A stretch of DNA of 47,532 nt from an uncultured Gammaproteobacteria bacterium (GTDB taxonomy: Bacteria; Pseudomonadota; Gammaproteobacteria; Pseudomonadales; Porticoccaceae), in contig CAJXQR010000017.1 in NCBI GenBank assembly GCA_913058345.1, forward strand, positions 1 to 47,532. Reading direction: 5' to 3'. The first letter of the stretch is position 1, and each line of letters opens with the position of its first letter. This document shows positions 1 through 8,735 of the stretch, piece by piece. The translations under genes were made by a program, and so were the position numbers. Under the pieces are notes generated by a model. It did not search any database. It saw only the letters and a program-made list of their open reading frames with translations, and was not told where the DNA came from.

Positions 1-1
1 T

Positions 2-352
2 ATTGTGTTTATTTTACTGGTGTTTTTTATGTTATCAGCGGGGGTGGTTTTGCAGTCAGTCGATATCAAACTTCCAGCGGGTGTGGCTGAAGCCTTGTCA
101 CCGCTGCCACCTTCGTCCCATGTTGTACTCGAAATACAGCCACATCATTATGTGCTGGGTGGGCAAAATATATTGCAATTTAGTGCGCTTAAACAAGCTG
201 TTAAGGCAGCAGTCGCCGTACAACCTGGCCGGGAATTTATTATTGCAGGTGACCGGGACATTTCTATGGCTCGCTTATTAAAAGTGCTCACTTATTTACA
301 GTCGCAGGGCATTGTAAACGCAAATATTTTAATGGAGGAGGAGAACAATTGA
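2..352 (+). CDS. exbD: ExbD/TolR-family biopolymer transport protein, 5' truncated by window edge
   Basis: This is the C-terminal part of an ExbD/TolR-type energy-transducing subunit. The reading frame is open to the first base, so the start codon lies outside the window. What remains begins inside the single membrane helix (VFILLVFFMLSAG), followed by the short beta-rich periplasmic domain usual for ExbD. The helix Asp that carries the proton path would lie just upstream and is not visible. ExbD works with ExbB and TonB to power outer-membrane receptors from the inner-membrane proton gradient. It overlaps the next gene by 4 nt (TTGA) and is followed by hmuTUV, so it probably belongs to a tonB-exbBD-hmu heme operon. 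TolR is the alternative, but the hmu context favours ExbD. Confidence 0.8.
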   Translation: MVFILLVFFMLSAGVVLQSVDIKLPAGVAEALSPLPPSSHVVLEIQPHHYVLGGQNILQFSALKQAVKAAVAVQPGREFIIAGDRDISMARLLKVLTYLQSQGIVNANILMEEENN

Positions 353-1203
353 AGCCTTTAAAAATATTAATGAGGGGTTTACTCATTGTTAGCCTGATGG
401 TTAGTGGGGTGAGTTATGTGCTAGCGGCTCCGGCGCGTGTTGTTGCCATTGGCGGCGCATTGACTGAAACAATTTACGCCCTGGGTGCAGAAGACTTATT
501 GGTTGGCAATGACACCACCAGCTATTACCCGCCTGCGGCTAACGAACTGCCGAAAGTAGGCTACCAGCGCGCCCTGTCTGCAGAGGGAATATTATCGCTA
601 TCGCCCGACCTGGTGATATTGACCGACGACGCCGGTCCTCCAGCGGTATTAAAACAGCTTTCTCAGGCGGGGGTTCAATTACTCAAAGTGCCGGTGGGTC
701 GAAGTTTTTCGGATGTTAAAAGTACTATTTTACACGTTGCCGACGCGCTTGATTACCGAGCAAAGTCAACGCTATTGATTGAGCAGTTAGAGGCACAGAT
801 CAGGGCATTAAAGGCTTCTGTAGCGACACAAGGCAAAACAACACAGGTATTGTTTGTTCTCCAGCACAGTGGTGGCGCACCCCTGGTGGCGGGTGCGAAT
901 ACTGCAGCTGACAGCATGATTCATTTGTCGGGGGCTGATAATGTCGTTAGTGCTTACAGTGGCTACAAACCTCTTACCCCCGAAGCACTGGTTGCTCTGC
1001 AGCCTGATGTCATTCTCGTTACCTCCCAGGGCTTACAGCAAACGGGTGGGGTACAGCAATTATTGAAAATACCGGGGTTGGCCTTCACACCAGCGGCTAA
1101 GTCTGGCCACGTGATTGCGATGGATGCATTGTTGCTATTGGGTTTTGGCCCCCGCAGTGCCGAGGCTGCTTTACAACTCAACCAAGATTATCAGCAATTA
1201 TGA
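349..1203 (+). CDS. hmuT: Heme ABC transporter periplasmic binding protein HmuT
   Basis: This is a 284-residue periplasmic substrate-binding protein of the HmuT/ShuT/PhuT class, which delivers heme to the HmuU permease. The N-terminus is a signal peptide (LLIVSLMVSGVSYVLA, cleavage near residue 26). The mature protein opens with RVVAIGGALTETIYALGA, the typical start of the cluster-III binding fold, and contains GYQRALSAEGILSLSPDLVI. The start is TTG at 349 and overlaps the upstream stop (TTGA); GGAGGAGG lies just before it. The stop overlaps the hmuU start as ATGA, indicating translational coupling. A siderophore or B12 binding protein is possible, but the motif set and gene order fit heme best. 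Confidence 0.85.
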   Translation: MKPLKILMRGLLIVSLMVSGVSYVLAAPARVVAIGGALTETIYALGAEDLLVGNDTTSYYPPAANELPKVGYQRALSAEGILSLSPDLVILTDDAGPPAVLKQLSQAGVQLLKVPVGRSFSDVKSTILHVADALDYRAKSTLLIEQLEAQIRALKASVATQGKTTQVLFVLQHSGGAPLVAGANTAADSMIHLSGADNVVSAYSGYKPLTPEALVALQPDVILVTSQGLQQTGGVQQLLKIPGLAFTPAAKSGHVIAMDALLLLGFGPRSAEAALQLNQDYQQL

Positions 1204-2243
1204 ACACACTTAGCCGTCAGCTCATCCGGCCTCTACCCGTGCTTGGCCTGCGAATTCCTGTGCTCGCCTTGTTGGGCCTGCTATTACTGTTTGCACTACT
1301 TGTAGTCATTTCCATTGGTGCGGTGTCTGTCCCCCTATCGGCATTGTTTTCTGCGCAATTGTCAGACCAGCAACTCGCTGTCATTAGCGCAATACGCCTG
1401 CCGCGCGTATTACTCTCGGCTATTGTTGGCGCAGCGCTGGCCGTCTCGGGTGCGGCCATGCAAAGTTTATTTCGCAATCCGCTGGCTGATCCAGGTGTTA
1501 TTGGTATCGCCAGTGGCGCGGCACTGGCTGTGGCCTTGGTGATTGTATTGGCGGGGCCGCTCAGCGGTGTCTTTGCGCTTTATAGTCTGAGTTTCGCGGC
1601 ATTTGTCGGTGGTTTAATGACCTGCTTACTGATTTTTCTTTTTACCGGTATTAATGGTTCTTTTTCTGCCAGCTATATGTTGCTCGCGGGTATTGCCATT
1701 AATACCTTGTCGGGGGCGGCCACGGGTCTTTTAAGCTATCTTAGCGACGATCAGCAATTACGTGCATTGACCTTTTGGACCATGGGCAGCTTTGGCGGTG
1801 CGCTATGGCCGGGGGTTATTGTCGCCGCGACAATTGTACTGCCCGCGTTATTTTTATTGATCCGCAACGCCAGGGCATTAAATATTTTGTTGCTAGGTAA
1901 TGAAGAGGCGCGCCAGCTGGGTGTTGATAGCAAACGTTTACAGCGTCGCGTCATTATTTGTACCGCATTGTGCGTGGGTGCTGCAGTAGCGGTGAGCGGT
2001 ATTATAGGCTTTGTTGGTCTTGTCGTTCCTCATCTTATTCGTTTGACCCTGGGACCTGATAATCGCCTCCTACTACCGGCTTCGGCGTTGTTGGGAGCCT
2101 TATTAGTGGTACTTGCCGATACGGTCGCACGGACGTTGGTTTCTCCCGCCGAGTTACCGGTTGGCATTTTAACCAGCTTAATCGGTGGTCCTTTCTTTTT
2201 GTGGCTGCTGGTAAAACAGTACGGGGGACGAATGGGTTTATGA
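1200..2243 (+). CDS. hmuU: Heme ABC transporter permease HmuU (FecCD family)
   Basis: This is a 347-residue FecCD-family inner-membrane permease, expected to form a homodimeric channel with about ten helices per subunit. Recognisable family blocks are RLPRVLLSAIVGAALAVSGA followed by MQSLFRNPLADPGVIGIASG, and near the C-terminus GIIGFVGLVVPHLIRL, the coupling region that contacts the ATPase. Length is normal for the family. The ATG start overlaps the hmuT stop, and the stop overlaps the hmuV ATG (ATGA), so hmuT, hmuU and hmuV are tightly coupled. The protein carries heme from HmuT to the cytoplasm. Confidence 0.88.
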   Translation: MNTLSRQLIRPLPVLGLRIPVLALLGLLLLFALLVVISIGAVSVPLSALFSAQLSDQQLAVISAIRLPRVLLSAIVGAALAVSGAAMQSLFRNPLADPGVIGIASGAALAVALVIVLAGPLSGVFALYSLSFAAFVGGLMTCLLIFLFTGINGSFSASYMLLAGIAINTLSGAATGLLSYLSDDQQLRALTFWTMGSFGGALWPGVIVAATIVLPALFLLIRNARALNILLLGNEEARQLGVDSKRLQRRVIICTALCVGAAVAVSGIIGFVGLVVPHLIRLTLGPDNRLLLPASALLGALLVVLADTVARTLVSPAELPVGILTSLIGGPFFLWLLVKQYGGRMGL

Positions 2244-2992
2244 TTACTGCGAAACATATTGCTTACGGTGTGGGGGATACCCAGATACTGGATGATGTTT
2301 GTGTGTCGTTGAAACCGGGAACAGTGACTGCGATATTAGGGCCTAACGGTGCGGGTAAGTCGTCTTTATTGAAATGCTTGAGTGGCACTTTAAGCCCTTG
2401 TAGGGGTGATATTTATTTCAATGGTGTTAATTTGCAGGGCTATCCCCTGGAAGATTTATCCCGTCGACGTGGTGTTCTGTCACAAAGCATAGCACTTCAT
2501 TTTCCTTTTACAGTATTCGAGTTAGTGATGATGGGGCGCTATCCCTACATTGATAGTCCCGCAAGTCAAGATGACAAGCAGGTTGTTCAATGGGCGCTGG
2601 AAAGTGTCGATGCCTGGTCTCTAAAAGATAGAGTCTTTCCCTCCTTATCTGGCGGTGAACAACAGCGTGTACAACTCGCGCGTGTTCTGGGTCAGATATG
2701 GGCTCAGCAACAAGCCTGTTTGTTTCTCGATGAGCCGACAGCGGCACTCGACCTAAAATACCAACATCAAATATTTCAGTTAATTGGCCAGCTTGCGGAC
2801 GATTATGCTCTCACCGTCTGTGTGATTTTACACGACCCTCAATTGGCTCGGCGTTATTGTGACCAAGCAATTTTGATGCAACAGGGTCAAGTTTTTGCGG
2901 CCGGGTCAACCGCCAGGGTTTTGGCGCCTGAGAATATTGAATGTGTGTATGAGGTTCCACCAGACTGGATCGGTGGCTGGGTACCCCTTTAA
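2240..2992 (+). CDS. hmuV: Heme ABC transporter ATP-binding protein HmuV
   Basis: This is a 250-residue ABC ATPase that drives heme import through HmuU. It has Walker A (GPNGAGKSSLLK), a Q-loop, the signature LSGGEQQRVQLARVL and Walker B with D-loop (ACLFLDEPTAALD), then an H-loop in VILHDPQLA. The ATG at 2240 overlapping the hmuU stop (ATGA) was chosen. An upstream in-frame start at 2201 would add 13 residues (MAAGKTVRGTNGF) not typical of HmuV. Length and motif order are normal for the heme-importer branch of the FepC/FhuC-like ATPases. Confidence 0.88.
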   Translation: MITAKHIAYGVGDTQILDDVCVSLKPGTVTAILGPNGAGKSSLLKCLSGTLSPCRGDIYFNGVNLQGYPLEDLSRRRGVLSQSIALHFPFTVFELVMMGRYPYIDSPASQDDKQVVQWALESVDAWSLKDRVFPSLSGGEQQRVQLARVLGQIWAQQQACLFLDEPTAALDLKYQHQIFQLIGQLADDYALTVCVILHDPQLARRYCDQAILMQQGQVFAAGSTARVLAPENIECVYEVPPDWIGGWVPL

Positions 2993-3004
2993 TGGAGAAA
3001 CGTT

Positions 3005-3238
3005 ATGCAACCCTTAAAAATTGTCAACGCCTATCACCTGGATATAAAGCGCCAGGTGCGATTGGAACTGTCTGCGGATACACTACTGAGACTTTTAAAA
3101 AGTGGAGAGGTTACGGTGTGCGGCTTTCGCTGTCTTGACCGAGCGTCTAAACAATGTGTAAGGCAGTTACTGCTGGATAGTGTGGGCCATGGGCCCAGGC
3201 TATCCAGCGATCTATGCCCCGCCCCAACACAGCGTTGA
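3005..3238 (+). CDS. Small unknown protein at end of heme-uptake operon
   Basis: This 77-residue protein is 12 nt after hmuV, with GGAG eight bases before the ATG. I do not recognise it as HemP/HmuP, the usual small heme-operon protein. The central part has the look of a conserved small domain (LSADTLLRLLKSGEVTVCGF, then RCLDRASKQCVRQLLLDS). The last 17 or so residues are compositionally different and are encoded across a strong inverted repeat at 3172-3208, so the natural C-terminus may have been altered. Position suggests a role in heme uptake or its regulation, but nothing in the sequence proves it. Confidence 0.55.
   Translation: MQPLKIVNAYHLDIKRQVRLELSADTLLRLLKSGEVTVCGFRCLDRASKQCVRQLLLDSVGHGPRLSSDLCPAPTQR
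3172..3208. repeat. Strong inverted repeat inside the end of the small hmu-operon gene
   Basis: Arms GCTGGATAG and CTATCCAGC pair perfectly. After a 2-by-2 mismatch, inner arms TGGGCC and GGCCCA pair around the loop ATG. That gives 15 base pairs. No T-run follows, so it is not a standard terminator. It lies within the coding frame ending at 3238. It could be a REP-like palindrome or an mRNA-stabilising structure at the operon's 3' side. Confidence 0.6.
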
Positions 3239-3333
3239 CAGAGAGACTTGAGCACCTACAACGAATCTTAAGGCGTAAGGAGAATCTATCCCTGTTTGAG
3301 TTTCGTCGTGCTGTGAACACTGTCGTCGTTTAA
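3235..3333 (+). CDS. Possible 32-residue small protein, coupled by TTGA overlap
   Basis: A TTG at 3235 overlaps the upstream stop as TTGA, the same arrangement as exbD-hmuT. The frame runs to TAA at 3333 and encodes a charged, probably helical peptide (MTERLEHLQRILRRKENLSL...). It is either a separate tiny gene or the displaced C-terminus of the preceding protein after a frameshift near 3230. There is no independent support for expression. Confidence 0.25.
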   Translation: MTERLEHLQRILRRKENLSLFEFRRAVNTVVV

Positions 3334-3369
3334 AGCCCGGTTAATGGGGTAGCGTTTGAGGAAAATAAT

Positions 3370-3852
3370 ATGCAGGACATAACGTTGTTTACTTTTGCTC
3401 GTGCACTGCATGTGGCGGGCGTTGTATTGTGGATCGGTGGTGTTGCGTTTGTAACAACAGTGCTTCTTCCTGCCCTCAAAAAAAGGAGGGATGCAGAGGA
3501 TAAGTTTGAATTATTTGAGCAGCTCGAAGGGCGGTTTTCTCTACAGGCCAAAGTTACCACCTTGCTGACCGGCTTAACGGGTTTTTACATGCTTGACTTT
3601 ATGCAAGCCTGGGATCGCTATCTGCAACCACAGTTTTGGTGGTTGCATTTGATGACAGCAGTCTGGGTTATTTTTACTCTGGTTTTATTCTTTCTTGAGC
3701 CGCTTTTTTTACATCGCTGGTTTCGTGAACGGGCACTCATGAATAGCGATAAGGCATTTGCTGTACTTCATAGAATGCACAAAATCCTGTTAGCAGTGAG
3801 TGTGTTGGCTGTCTTGGGTGCCGTTGGAGGATCCCATGGGTTTGTTTTTTAA
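3370..3852 (+). CDS. Four-helix membrane protein, CopD/HemJ-like
   Basis: This is a 160-residue integral membrane protein with four predicted helices (roughly residues 8-30, 55-75, 82-105 and 135-157). The first carries the pattern ALHVAGVVLWIGGVAFVTTV; the early His followed by WIGG is characteristic of the CopD/HemJ-like membrane families, where His residues bind heme or metal. A His-containing LHRMHKILL segment precedes the last helix. It sits downstream of the heme importer and converges with the PepSY gene, consistent with heme or metal handling at the inner membrane. The exact family (CopD-like versus UPF0093-like) is uncertain, and the substrate is not shown. Confidence 0.6.
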   Translation: MQDITLFTFARALHVAGVVLWIGGVAFVTTVLLPALKKRRDAEDKFELFEQLEGRFSLQAKVTTLLTGLTGFYMLDFMQAWDRYLQPQFWWLHLMTAVWVIFTLVLFFLEPLFLHRWFRERALMNSDKAFAVLHRMHKILLAVSVLAVLGAVGGSHGFVF

Positions 3853-3854
3853 TG

Positions 3855-3870
3855 TTTCACGGGCGTGAAA
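3855..3870. terminator. Small hairpin between convergent genes
   Basis: TTTCAC and GTGAAA pair around GGGC directly after the stop of the CopD-like gene and over the end of the opposing PepSY gene. There is no convincing T-run on either side, so terminator function is tentative. Confidence 0.3.
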
Positions 3871-5290
3871 GTTTGCGCTTACGCGCTTTCATGATAAAAA
3901 AGATACTGATAGCCAGGCCAGTAAATACGATTGCCATCGATACACCCAAAGGGCGGGCAGCAGCGTCGGGAAAACGGATAAAGAAGCCTGCGCTGAGCAC
4001 TAGCAATGATAAGCTAAGAAAGCCTTGTAAAGTGGTCGCACTGCGGTGCGCATCTTTTCGATATAAGCAAAAGAGCAATGCCAGAAAACTGATGCTGATG
4101 AAACTCATCAGCGCCGATAGATTGAGTAAAACACTGGCGATAGCGGCGCAAGACAGTGCCAGAGGAAGGCCCCAAACCGTTGCCGTCCAAGCATCGTTGG
4201 CCCAGTTGCGGCCGCCCCGACGGGCCAGCCAAATATTGATACCACTGGCTGCTATGACGGTTAACCCAAGGCCCATGACACTATAAGCAACCCGTACCCA
4301 GATGTTGCCATAGTAGCCAAAGTGTAAACGATAAGTGGAATAGAGGGCCTGCCGTCCCAGCGAACCATCTGCCAAACCCTGCTGGCCAAGATAGTGTCCA
4401 TCAACGGTGTAGCGATACATTTCGGCATAAATCAAACGCTCGGGAAGGGTGGCTCCTATTTCCAGAAATTGTTCGCGTGTTCCCAATTGGTGGGCAACAA
4501 TAAAAATAGGTTCGGCCTGGGGGTGGAGCTCCTGTTGGGTTTCTAATGCACGCCCTATATCCAGTGCCACCACAGGTGCGTCGAGCACGGGATCTGCGCC
4601 GTAAATATCATCGATCAATGCCTGAGTGTCACCGCTGTAAAACGCTGTGGCACTAAGGTAAACGAGTGGGCCAACGAGACCAAAGAAGGCCCCGGTAATA
4701 CCCATCATTAGATAGAAAGGTAAGCCCCACACTGAGAGGCGATTATGGATGTCAGCCTGCTCAAGGCGGCGTGTGCCACCCAGACGCAGCTTAAATGCGT
4801 CTTTGAAAATGCGGGGGTGGGCAATAAGACCGCTAATAATCAGGGCTAGTAACAAGGCACCTAAGCTGCCCGTGATAATTAAGCCGACCGTTTCGGGCAG
4901 ATGTAAATGATAATGGAGCTCGCGCAGCATGTGAGTCCAGCCTTCAACAACGGGTTCACCGAGAGAGCCATCGGGCTGTAAATACCATTCCTGATGGTCG
5001 CCAGAAACATGCATGCGTGGCTGGCTTTCACTGGGAAGTACAACGAACAGGCTGTCGGCAAAGCTGCCAATACGCTGCCGGTGGCCTTCCATGGCGGTGG
5101 TGATAGTTTGTGCGTCGTAGTCAGTAAATTCCGCTACCAGGGGCTGCTCCCAGCGGTCAAAAAATTCAACGAAGACAGCCAGGGTGCCAGTTAAACAAAT
5201 GAGGTAGAGCAGGCCGCCAGCACATAAGCCAATGACCGAGTGGGCGTTTAGTGACGCCTTTACTTGTGTCGGTGAGACGATATTTTTCAT
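3857..5290 (-). CDS. PepSY-associated membrane protein (PiuB-type iron-uptake protein)
   Basis: This is a 477-residue inner-membrane protein of the PepSY_TM/PiuB family, often found beside TonB-dependent siderophore receptors. Several members are inner-membrane reductases that release iron from ferrisiderophores. A first helix (GLCAGGLLYLICLTGTLAVF) is followed by a long periplasmic part, a helix near GLIITGSLGALLLALIISGL, a conserved His region (DIHNRLSVWGLPFYLMMG), and several C-terminal helices. The start overlaps the stop of the upstream gene (ATGA), placing it third in an operon after the receptor and a small membrane protein. Specific substrate and reductase activity are inferences from family and context. 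Confidence 0.75.
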   Translation of the reverse strand: MKNIVSPTQVKASLNAHSVIGLCAGGLLYLICLTGTLAVFVEFFDRWEQPLVAEFTDYDAQTITTAMEGHRQRIGSFADSLFVVLPSESQPRMHVSGDHQEWYLQPDGSLGEPVVEGWTHMLRELHYHLHLPETVGLIITGSLGALLLALIISGLIAHPRIFKDAFKLRLGGTRRLEQADIHNRLSVWGLPFYLMMGITGAFFGLVGPLVYLSATAFYSGDTQALIDDIYGADPVLDAPVVALDIGRALETQQELHPQAEPIFIVAHQLGTREQFLEIGATLPERLIYAEMYRYTVDGHYLGQQGLADGSLGRQALYSTYRLHFGYYGNIWVRVAYSVMGLGLTVIAASGINIWLARRGGRNWANDAWTATVWGLPLALSCAAIASVLLNLSALMSFISISFLALLFCLYRKDAHRSATTLQGFLSLSLLVLSAGFFIRFPDAAARPLGVSMAIVFTGLAISIFFIMKARKRKLSRP

Positions 5291-5835
5291 AAGAATAAGT
5301 AGGCGCTGGAGGCTCCGCTGATTGCAAAAAGAAGTAGACCGTTACGCATCAGCCTACCACTACTGCAGATCCAATAAATGGCTACAGCAATGAGCAGGGG
5401 ATAGACAAAAGCGCCCATGACGAGTTGCTCATTAAGCGCAATGGGCAATAGACTGGCGAGAGCTATTGTCACCAGGCAAGCTGTCACTACAGTGAGCGGG
5501 CCGGCCACGACAAAGGTTGCTACTTTGTGCGTGGTTGAGGTGTTTAACAGTTGTTTGGGTAGGGCCGGGGGTGTTTGCTTTACGGCTCTAAATTCAACGC
5601 CCTTGGTAGTCGTGATCCAGGCGGTAAACGTCAAGGTAAGAAGGGTGTAAATGACCGCAAACTCTATACCGACTCGTTGAGCCCACAGGTTAATGGCGGC
5701 GACTATGAGCAAGCTGGCTAAAGGCATCATCATCCGATGCCTCAAGCCAGGTTTTCTCCAGCCTGTTCGCAGGGCAATTATGGCACCACCCGCTAACAAT
5801 AGTGGCAGCCAGACCAGCAGTGTGTTGATCAACAT
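5287..5835 (-). CDS. Membrane protein of the siderophore-receptor operon, unknown function
   Basis: This 182-residue protein has about five hydrophobic segments (residues 3-20, 37-52, 58-72, 107-130 and 143-180 approximately). It lies between the TonB-dependent receptor (6 nt gap) and the PepSY gene (4-nt ATGA overlap). It resembles in position the small DUF-type membrane proteins that accompany PepSY/siderophore receptors, but I cannot assign a family from memory. The start has no clear ribosome-binding site, which fits translational coupling to the receptor gene. A role in ferrisiderophore handling at the inner membrane is plausible from context only. Confidence 0.6.
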   Translation of the reverse strand: MLINTLLVWLPLLLAGGAIIALRTGWRKPGLRHRMMMPLASLLIVAAINLWAQRVGIEFAVIYTLLTLTFTAWITTTKGVEFRAVKQTPPALPKQLLNTSTTHKVATFVVAGPLTVVTACLVTIALASLLPIALNEQLVMGAFVYPLLIAVAIYWICSSGRLMRNGLLLFAISGASSAYLFL

Positions 5836-5841
5836 CGACAG

Positions 5842-7944
5842 TTAAAACTTATAGCGCATGCGAGCAACGGCGGTACGTTCCTTGCCGACCCAGCAATCAC
5901 CCCGCACCAGACAGGTAGCGAAGTAATCTTTGTTGGTGAGGTTGTGCACGTTGACGGCAAAATCCCAGCGGCCAATTTCATAACCGATCATGGCATCGTG
6001 GAGGGTGTATGAGGGTGTTCTTATTGTATCTGCACCACCGTAACTTTCGCCGACATAGCGTATGCCCGCGCCCACTTTAAACCCTTGCCAGTGGTGGGTG
6101 GGCCGATAGCTGATCCAGCTTGAGGCCTGTTTCTCAGGGACGCTATTGAGTTGGTAGCCATAGGCACTTTCTGTGTCCAGTTTGCTGACGTTGAGTTCGA
6201 GGCTAATATCGCCAAAGTTCAGCACGCTTTCAAGCTCAACACCCTTAATGTTAGCTTCGCCACCTTGCTGTTCAAAACTGCCTGGCAGGGAGAAGGGGTC
6301 TGACAGATTGCTTTGCTTGATATCAAAGTAGGCGAGGGTGATGATACCGGGAAACCGTTGCGGCTCATATTTGATCCCCACTTCTGTTTGCTGACCTTCC
6401 TGTGGATCTAATGCCTGACCGTTGCCATTGTCGCCAATCACTGGCTCGAAGGATTCTGCATAGCTGATATACGCTGATAGGCCACTCTCAAATTGATAGA
6501 GTACGCCGACACTGGTGCTGAGTGCTTCATCATCCTGGCGTTCACTGCCGGTTTCGGTCTCCGTATTGTCATAGCGCAGGCCAAGAGTAATGATCCAGCG
6601 ATGAAAACTCATTTCATCGCTCATATAGAAACCCATGTCTTTGGAGGTCGTTGCAGGTCTATGGGTGTATAAGCTATTGAGCATTGCGGCGGGTGGTATG
6701 GCCCCATATTGTGGGTTGAAAACATTGATCCAGTAGGTGTCATCGTAGGTCGAGGCACCGACAGCAAAAGCAGTATAGCCGTCGTTATCGGTGGTGACAT
6801 CTTGATAAGTGCCGCCAAACAGCACCCGATGTTCTACATCGCCCTGCATAAAGTCGGCACGAAAACGTAAGTCTGCAGCTATTTGATCCGAGCTTGCATC
6901 ACTCTTATAGAAAGTACGTGGCACGGTGCCGTCTTTGTAAAGAGAGCCATCGGGATTGCGAACGTAGCGATCACCGCCTATAAATGAAGGCCACGCCTGC
7001 TGATAGTCGACTGTTGCGTCGGTATAGCGTGTGGTGAGCTCAACACCCCAGGTGTCATTGATTTGGTGATTGGCCAATAGTGTCACCGACAGTGTTTCGG
7101 CGTCATATTGATTAAAGTCAGGCTCGCCGAGGTAGGTGTCGGTATCAATACGTTTGCCATTGTCTGCCGGGAACAAGGTGCCCGGTATGGGTAAAAACTG
7201 GGCGGCGGTATCGCTTTCGGTTTCGGTGTAGTTGATGAGCAAAGTAGCAGTGGTGGCATCGTTGGGTTGCCAGGTGAGAGAGGGAGCAATAACCTTGGTT
7301 TTGTCCTCGACAAAATTGACCTGGGTTTCATTGTCGCGGTGGACGCCAATGACGCGATACAACCATTGCCCATCGTCGCTAAGAGGCCCTGTTGAGTCGA
7401 AAGCCAGTTGTTGATGGCTAAAGGTGCCGCCTTCTAATACCACTTCATGCTGTGATTCAGCTTGTGGCCGTTTGCTCACCACATTGATCAGGCCGCCCGG
7501 CGATCCTTTGCCGTAAAGCACTGAGGCCGGGCCCTTCAGAATTTCAACTTGCTCAAGCGTGTAGATATCGGGGCGGGTATTGTTGTAGTTGCCAAACAAA
7601 GATTGCAGGCTGTCCTGATATTGGGGGACATCTAAGCCCCGCACCTTGACCCAGTCGCCTCGTGTCGCAAAGCCGTAGGTTTCACCGGTTACCCCTGCTG
7701 AATAAGTGTAAGTTTGATCGAGAGTAAGGGCGCCTTTGTCGATGATTTGCTGCTGGTTTTCTATGGACACCGAACGCGTGGTCGCAATGATGGGGGTGTC
7801 AGATTTAGTGGCGGAATAACGGGTTAATTTCCCAGTGGTAAACACTTCCTCCATAATTTTTTGATCGGGGTCTTGTGTTTCGGCAAGCAAGACAGGGCCG
7901 TGCAATAAAAGTAAAAGAGGTGGGAATAAATAACACGTTTTCAT
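5842..7944 (-). CDS. TonB-dependent siderophore receptor
   Basis: This is an outer-membrane TonB-dependent receptor of 700 residues. ATG at 7944 was chosen because it begins a clean signal peptide (MKTCYLFPPLLLLLHGPVLL, cleavage after LLA) and has GGAGAG seven bases upstream; a start at 8028 would add 28 uncharacteristic residues. The plug domain shows VEILKGPASVLYGKGSPGG and INVVSKRP, the hallmark of the siderophore subfamily (TIGR01783 type, FhuA/FhuE/FoxA-like). The barrel ends in MRYKF with a terminal Phe for outer-membrane insertion. Operon partners support iron acquisition. A hydroxamate ligand would be a guess. Confidence 0.88.
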   Translation of the reverse strand: MKTCYLFPPLLLLLHGPVLLAETQDPDQKIMEEVFTTGKLTRYSATKSDTPIIATTRSVSIENQQQIIDKGALTLDQTYTYSAGVTGETYGFATRGDWVKVRGLDVPQYQDSLQSLFGNYNNTRPDIYTLEQVEILKGPASVLYGKGSPGGLINVVSKRPQAESQHEVVLEGGTFSHQQLAFDSTGPLSDDGQWLYRVIGVHRDNETQVNFVEDKTKVIAPSLTWQPNDATTATLLINYTETESDTAAQFLPIPGTLFPADNGKRIDTDTYLGEPDFNQYDAETLSVTLLANHQINDTWGVELTTRYTDATVDYQQAWPSFIGGDRYVRNPDGSLYKDGTVPRTFYKSDASSDQIAADLRFRADFMQGDVEHRVLFGGTYQDVTTDNDGYTAFAVGASTYDDTYWINVFNPQYGAIPPAAMLNSLYTHRPATTSKDMGFYMSDEMSFHRWIITLGLRYDNTETETGSERQDDEALSTSVGVLYQFESGLSAYISYAESFEPVIGDNGNGQALDPQEGQQTEVGIKYEPQRFPGIITLAYFDIKQSNLSDPFSLPGSFEQQGGEANIKGVELESVLNFGDISLELNVSKLDTESAYGYQLNSVPEKQASSWISYRPTHHWQGFKVGAGIRYVGESYGGADTIRTPSYTLHDAMIGYEIGRWDFAVNVHNLTNKDYFATCLVRGDCWVGKERTAVARMRYKF

Positions 7945-8311
7945 TGTAATGCTCTCCGTAATCGCGGGAGGTGAAGGGCCACAGTGGGCAACCAAACACC
8001 TCTTTATAAAATACAGCCGAACCTCCACCTACAATCTGCGGCTGGGGTTCGGCTAGTAGGGCAGTTGATAAATTGCACTTGATCAATCGGGTTATAGGTT
8101 GGGCTACTAAGTCGGGCTATAAATCAGGTTCTAACTCAAAACAAATCTCTAAAAACTCACACCAAAGCTGTGGCGAAAAAGCCTGTCGGCGTCATTCTGC
8201 ACACATGAAAATGGCTAATTTCAGCTAGTCATTCTCAAGTCCATTGGGGTGGGTTTTTATACCGATCCTTACTGGGTTGCCTCTGGTTTTTTGCAGGGCA
8301 GCAGTGTGTTT
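7945..8311. other. Intergenic region upstream of the siderophore receptor
   Basis: About 370 bases between the receptor start and the end of the next leftward gene. It must contain the receptor promoter, but I see no convincing Fur box here. The stretch near 8206-8226 (GAAAATGGCTAATTTC) is only a weak dyad. No small gene was supported. Confidence 0.4.
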
Positions 8312-8686
8312 TTAGTGGGCGCGCGTTCGCGATGTATCGTTCACCGCCACTTGCCCACGGCACATCTGTACCCAATCCATTGCTAATGAGCGATATAAAA
8401 AACGTGGTTTCGAATCAGTGTCACAGCGTACGGCAAGCATGTGCAAATGCTGGTAAACCGCTTCGGCGTACGACTTTTCCTGAGTGAGCGCAAATTTACT
8501 CATCAAGTACATGAGCGATAGTTGCAAGGTTTCCTCGGAAGGTTGTGTCTCATCACTGTTGCCTGAGTCTAAGAAGGCGGTGTTTTTAGAACCGCTTCGA
8601 ACTGAGGTGTCATCGATCTTTGCTGTCGCCGAAGCGCTATTTTTACAGGCCAATGTTTCACAGGCCGACGCTGTTTTTTTCTTCAT
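8312..8686 (-). CDS. Small Fur-box-preceded protein, unknown function
   Basis: This is a 124-residue soluble protein with AGGGAAGGGA immediately before its ATG. The first 55 residues are Ser/Thr/Ala/Asp-rich and probably disordered. The second half looks like a folded helical domain (LQLSLMYLMSKFALTQEKSY, then AVYQHLHMLAVRC and LYRSLAMDWVQMC). From memory, short proteins with this spacing (FAL...HL..LA...LYR.L...W) occur in other gammaproteobacteria in iron-regulated settings, but I cannot name the family securely. A strong Fur-type palindrome about 50 nt upstream predicts derepression in low iron, which fits the flanking iron genes. Confidence 0.55.
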   Translation of the reverse strand: MKKKTASACETLACKNSASATAKIDDTSVRSGSKNTAFLDSGNSDETQPSEETLQLSLMYLMSKFALTQEKSYAEAVYQHLHMLAVRCDTDSKPRFLYRSLAMDWVQMCRGQVAVNDTSRTRAH

Positions 8687-8735
8687 TCCCTTCCCTCTGG
8701 GTCATTAAGCGCTGAATTTTATTAAATAGTAATAC

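Noticed and set aside
3857-4286. Rightward 144-residue ORF opposite the PepSY gene
   Set aside because: It is a shadow of the PepSY coding sequence with basic, low-complexity translation.
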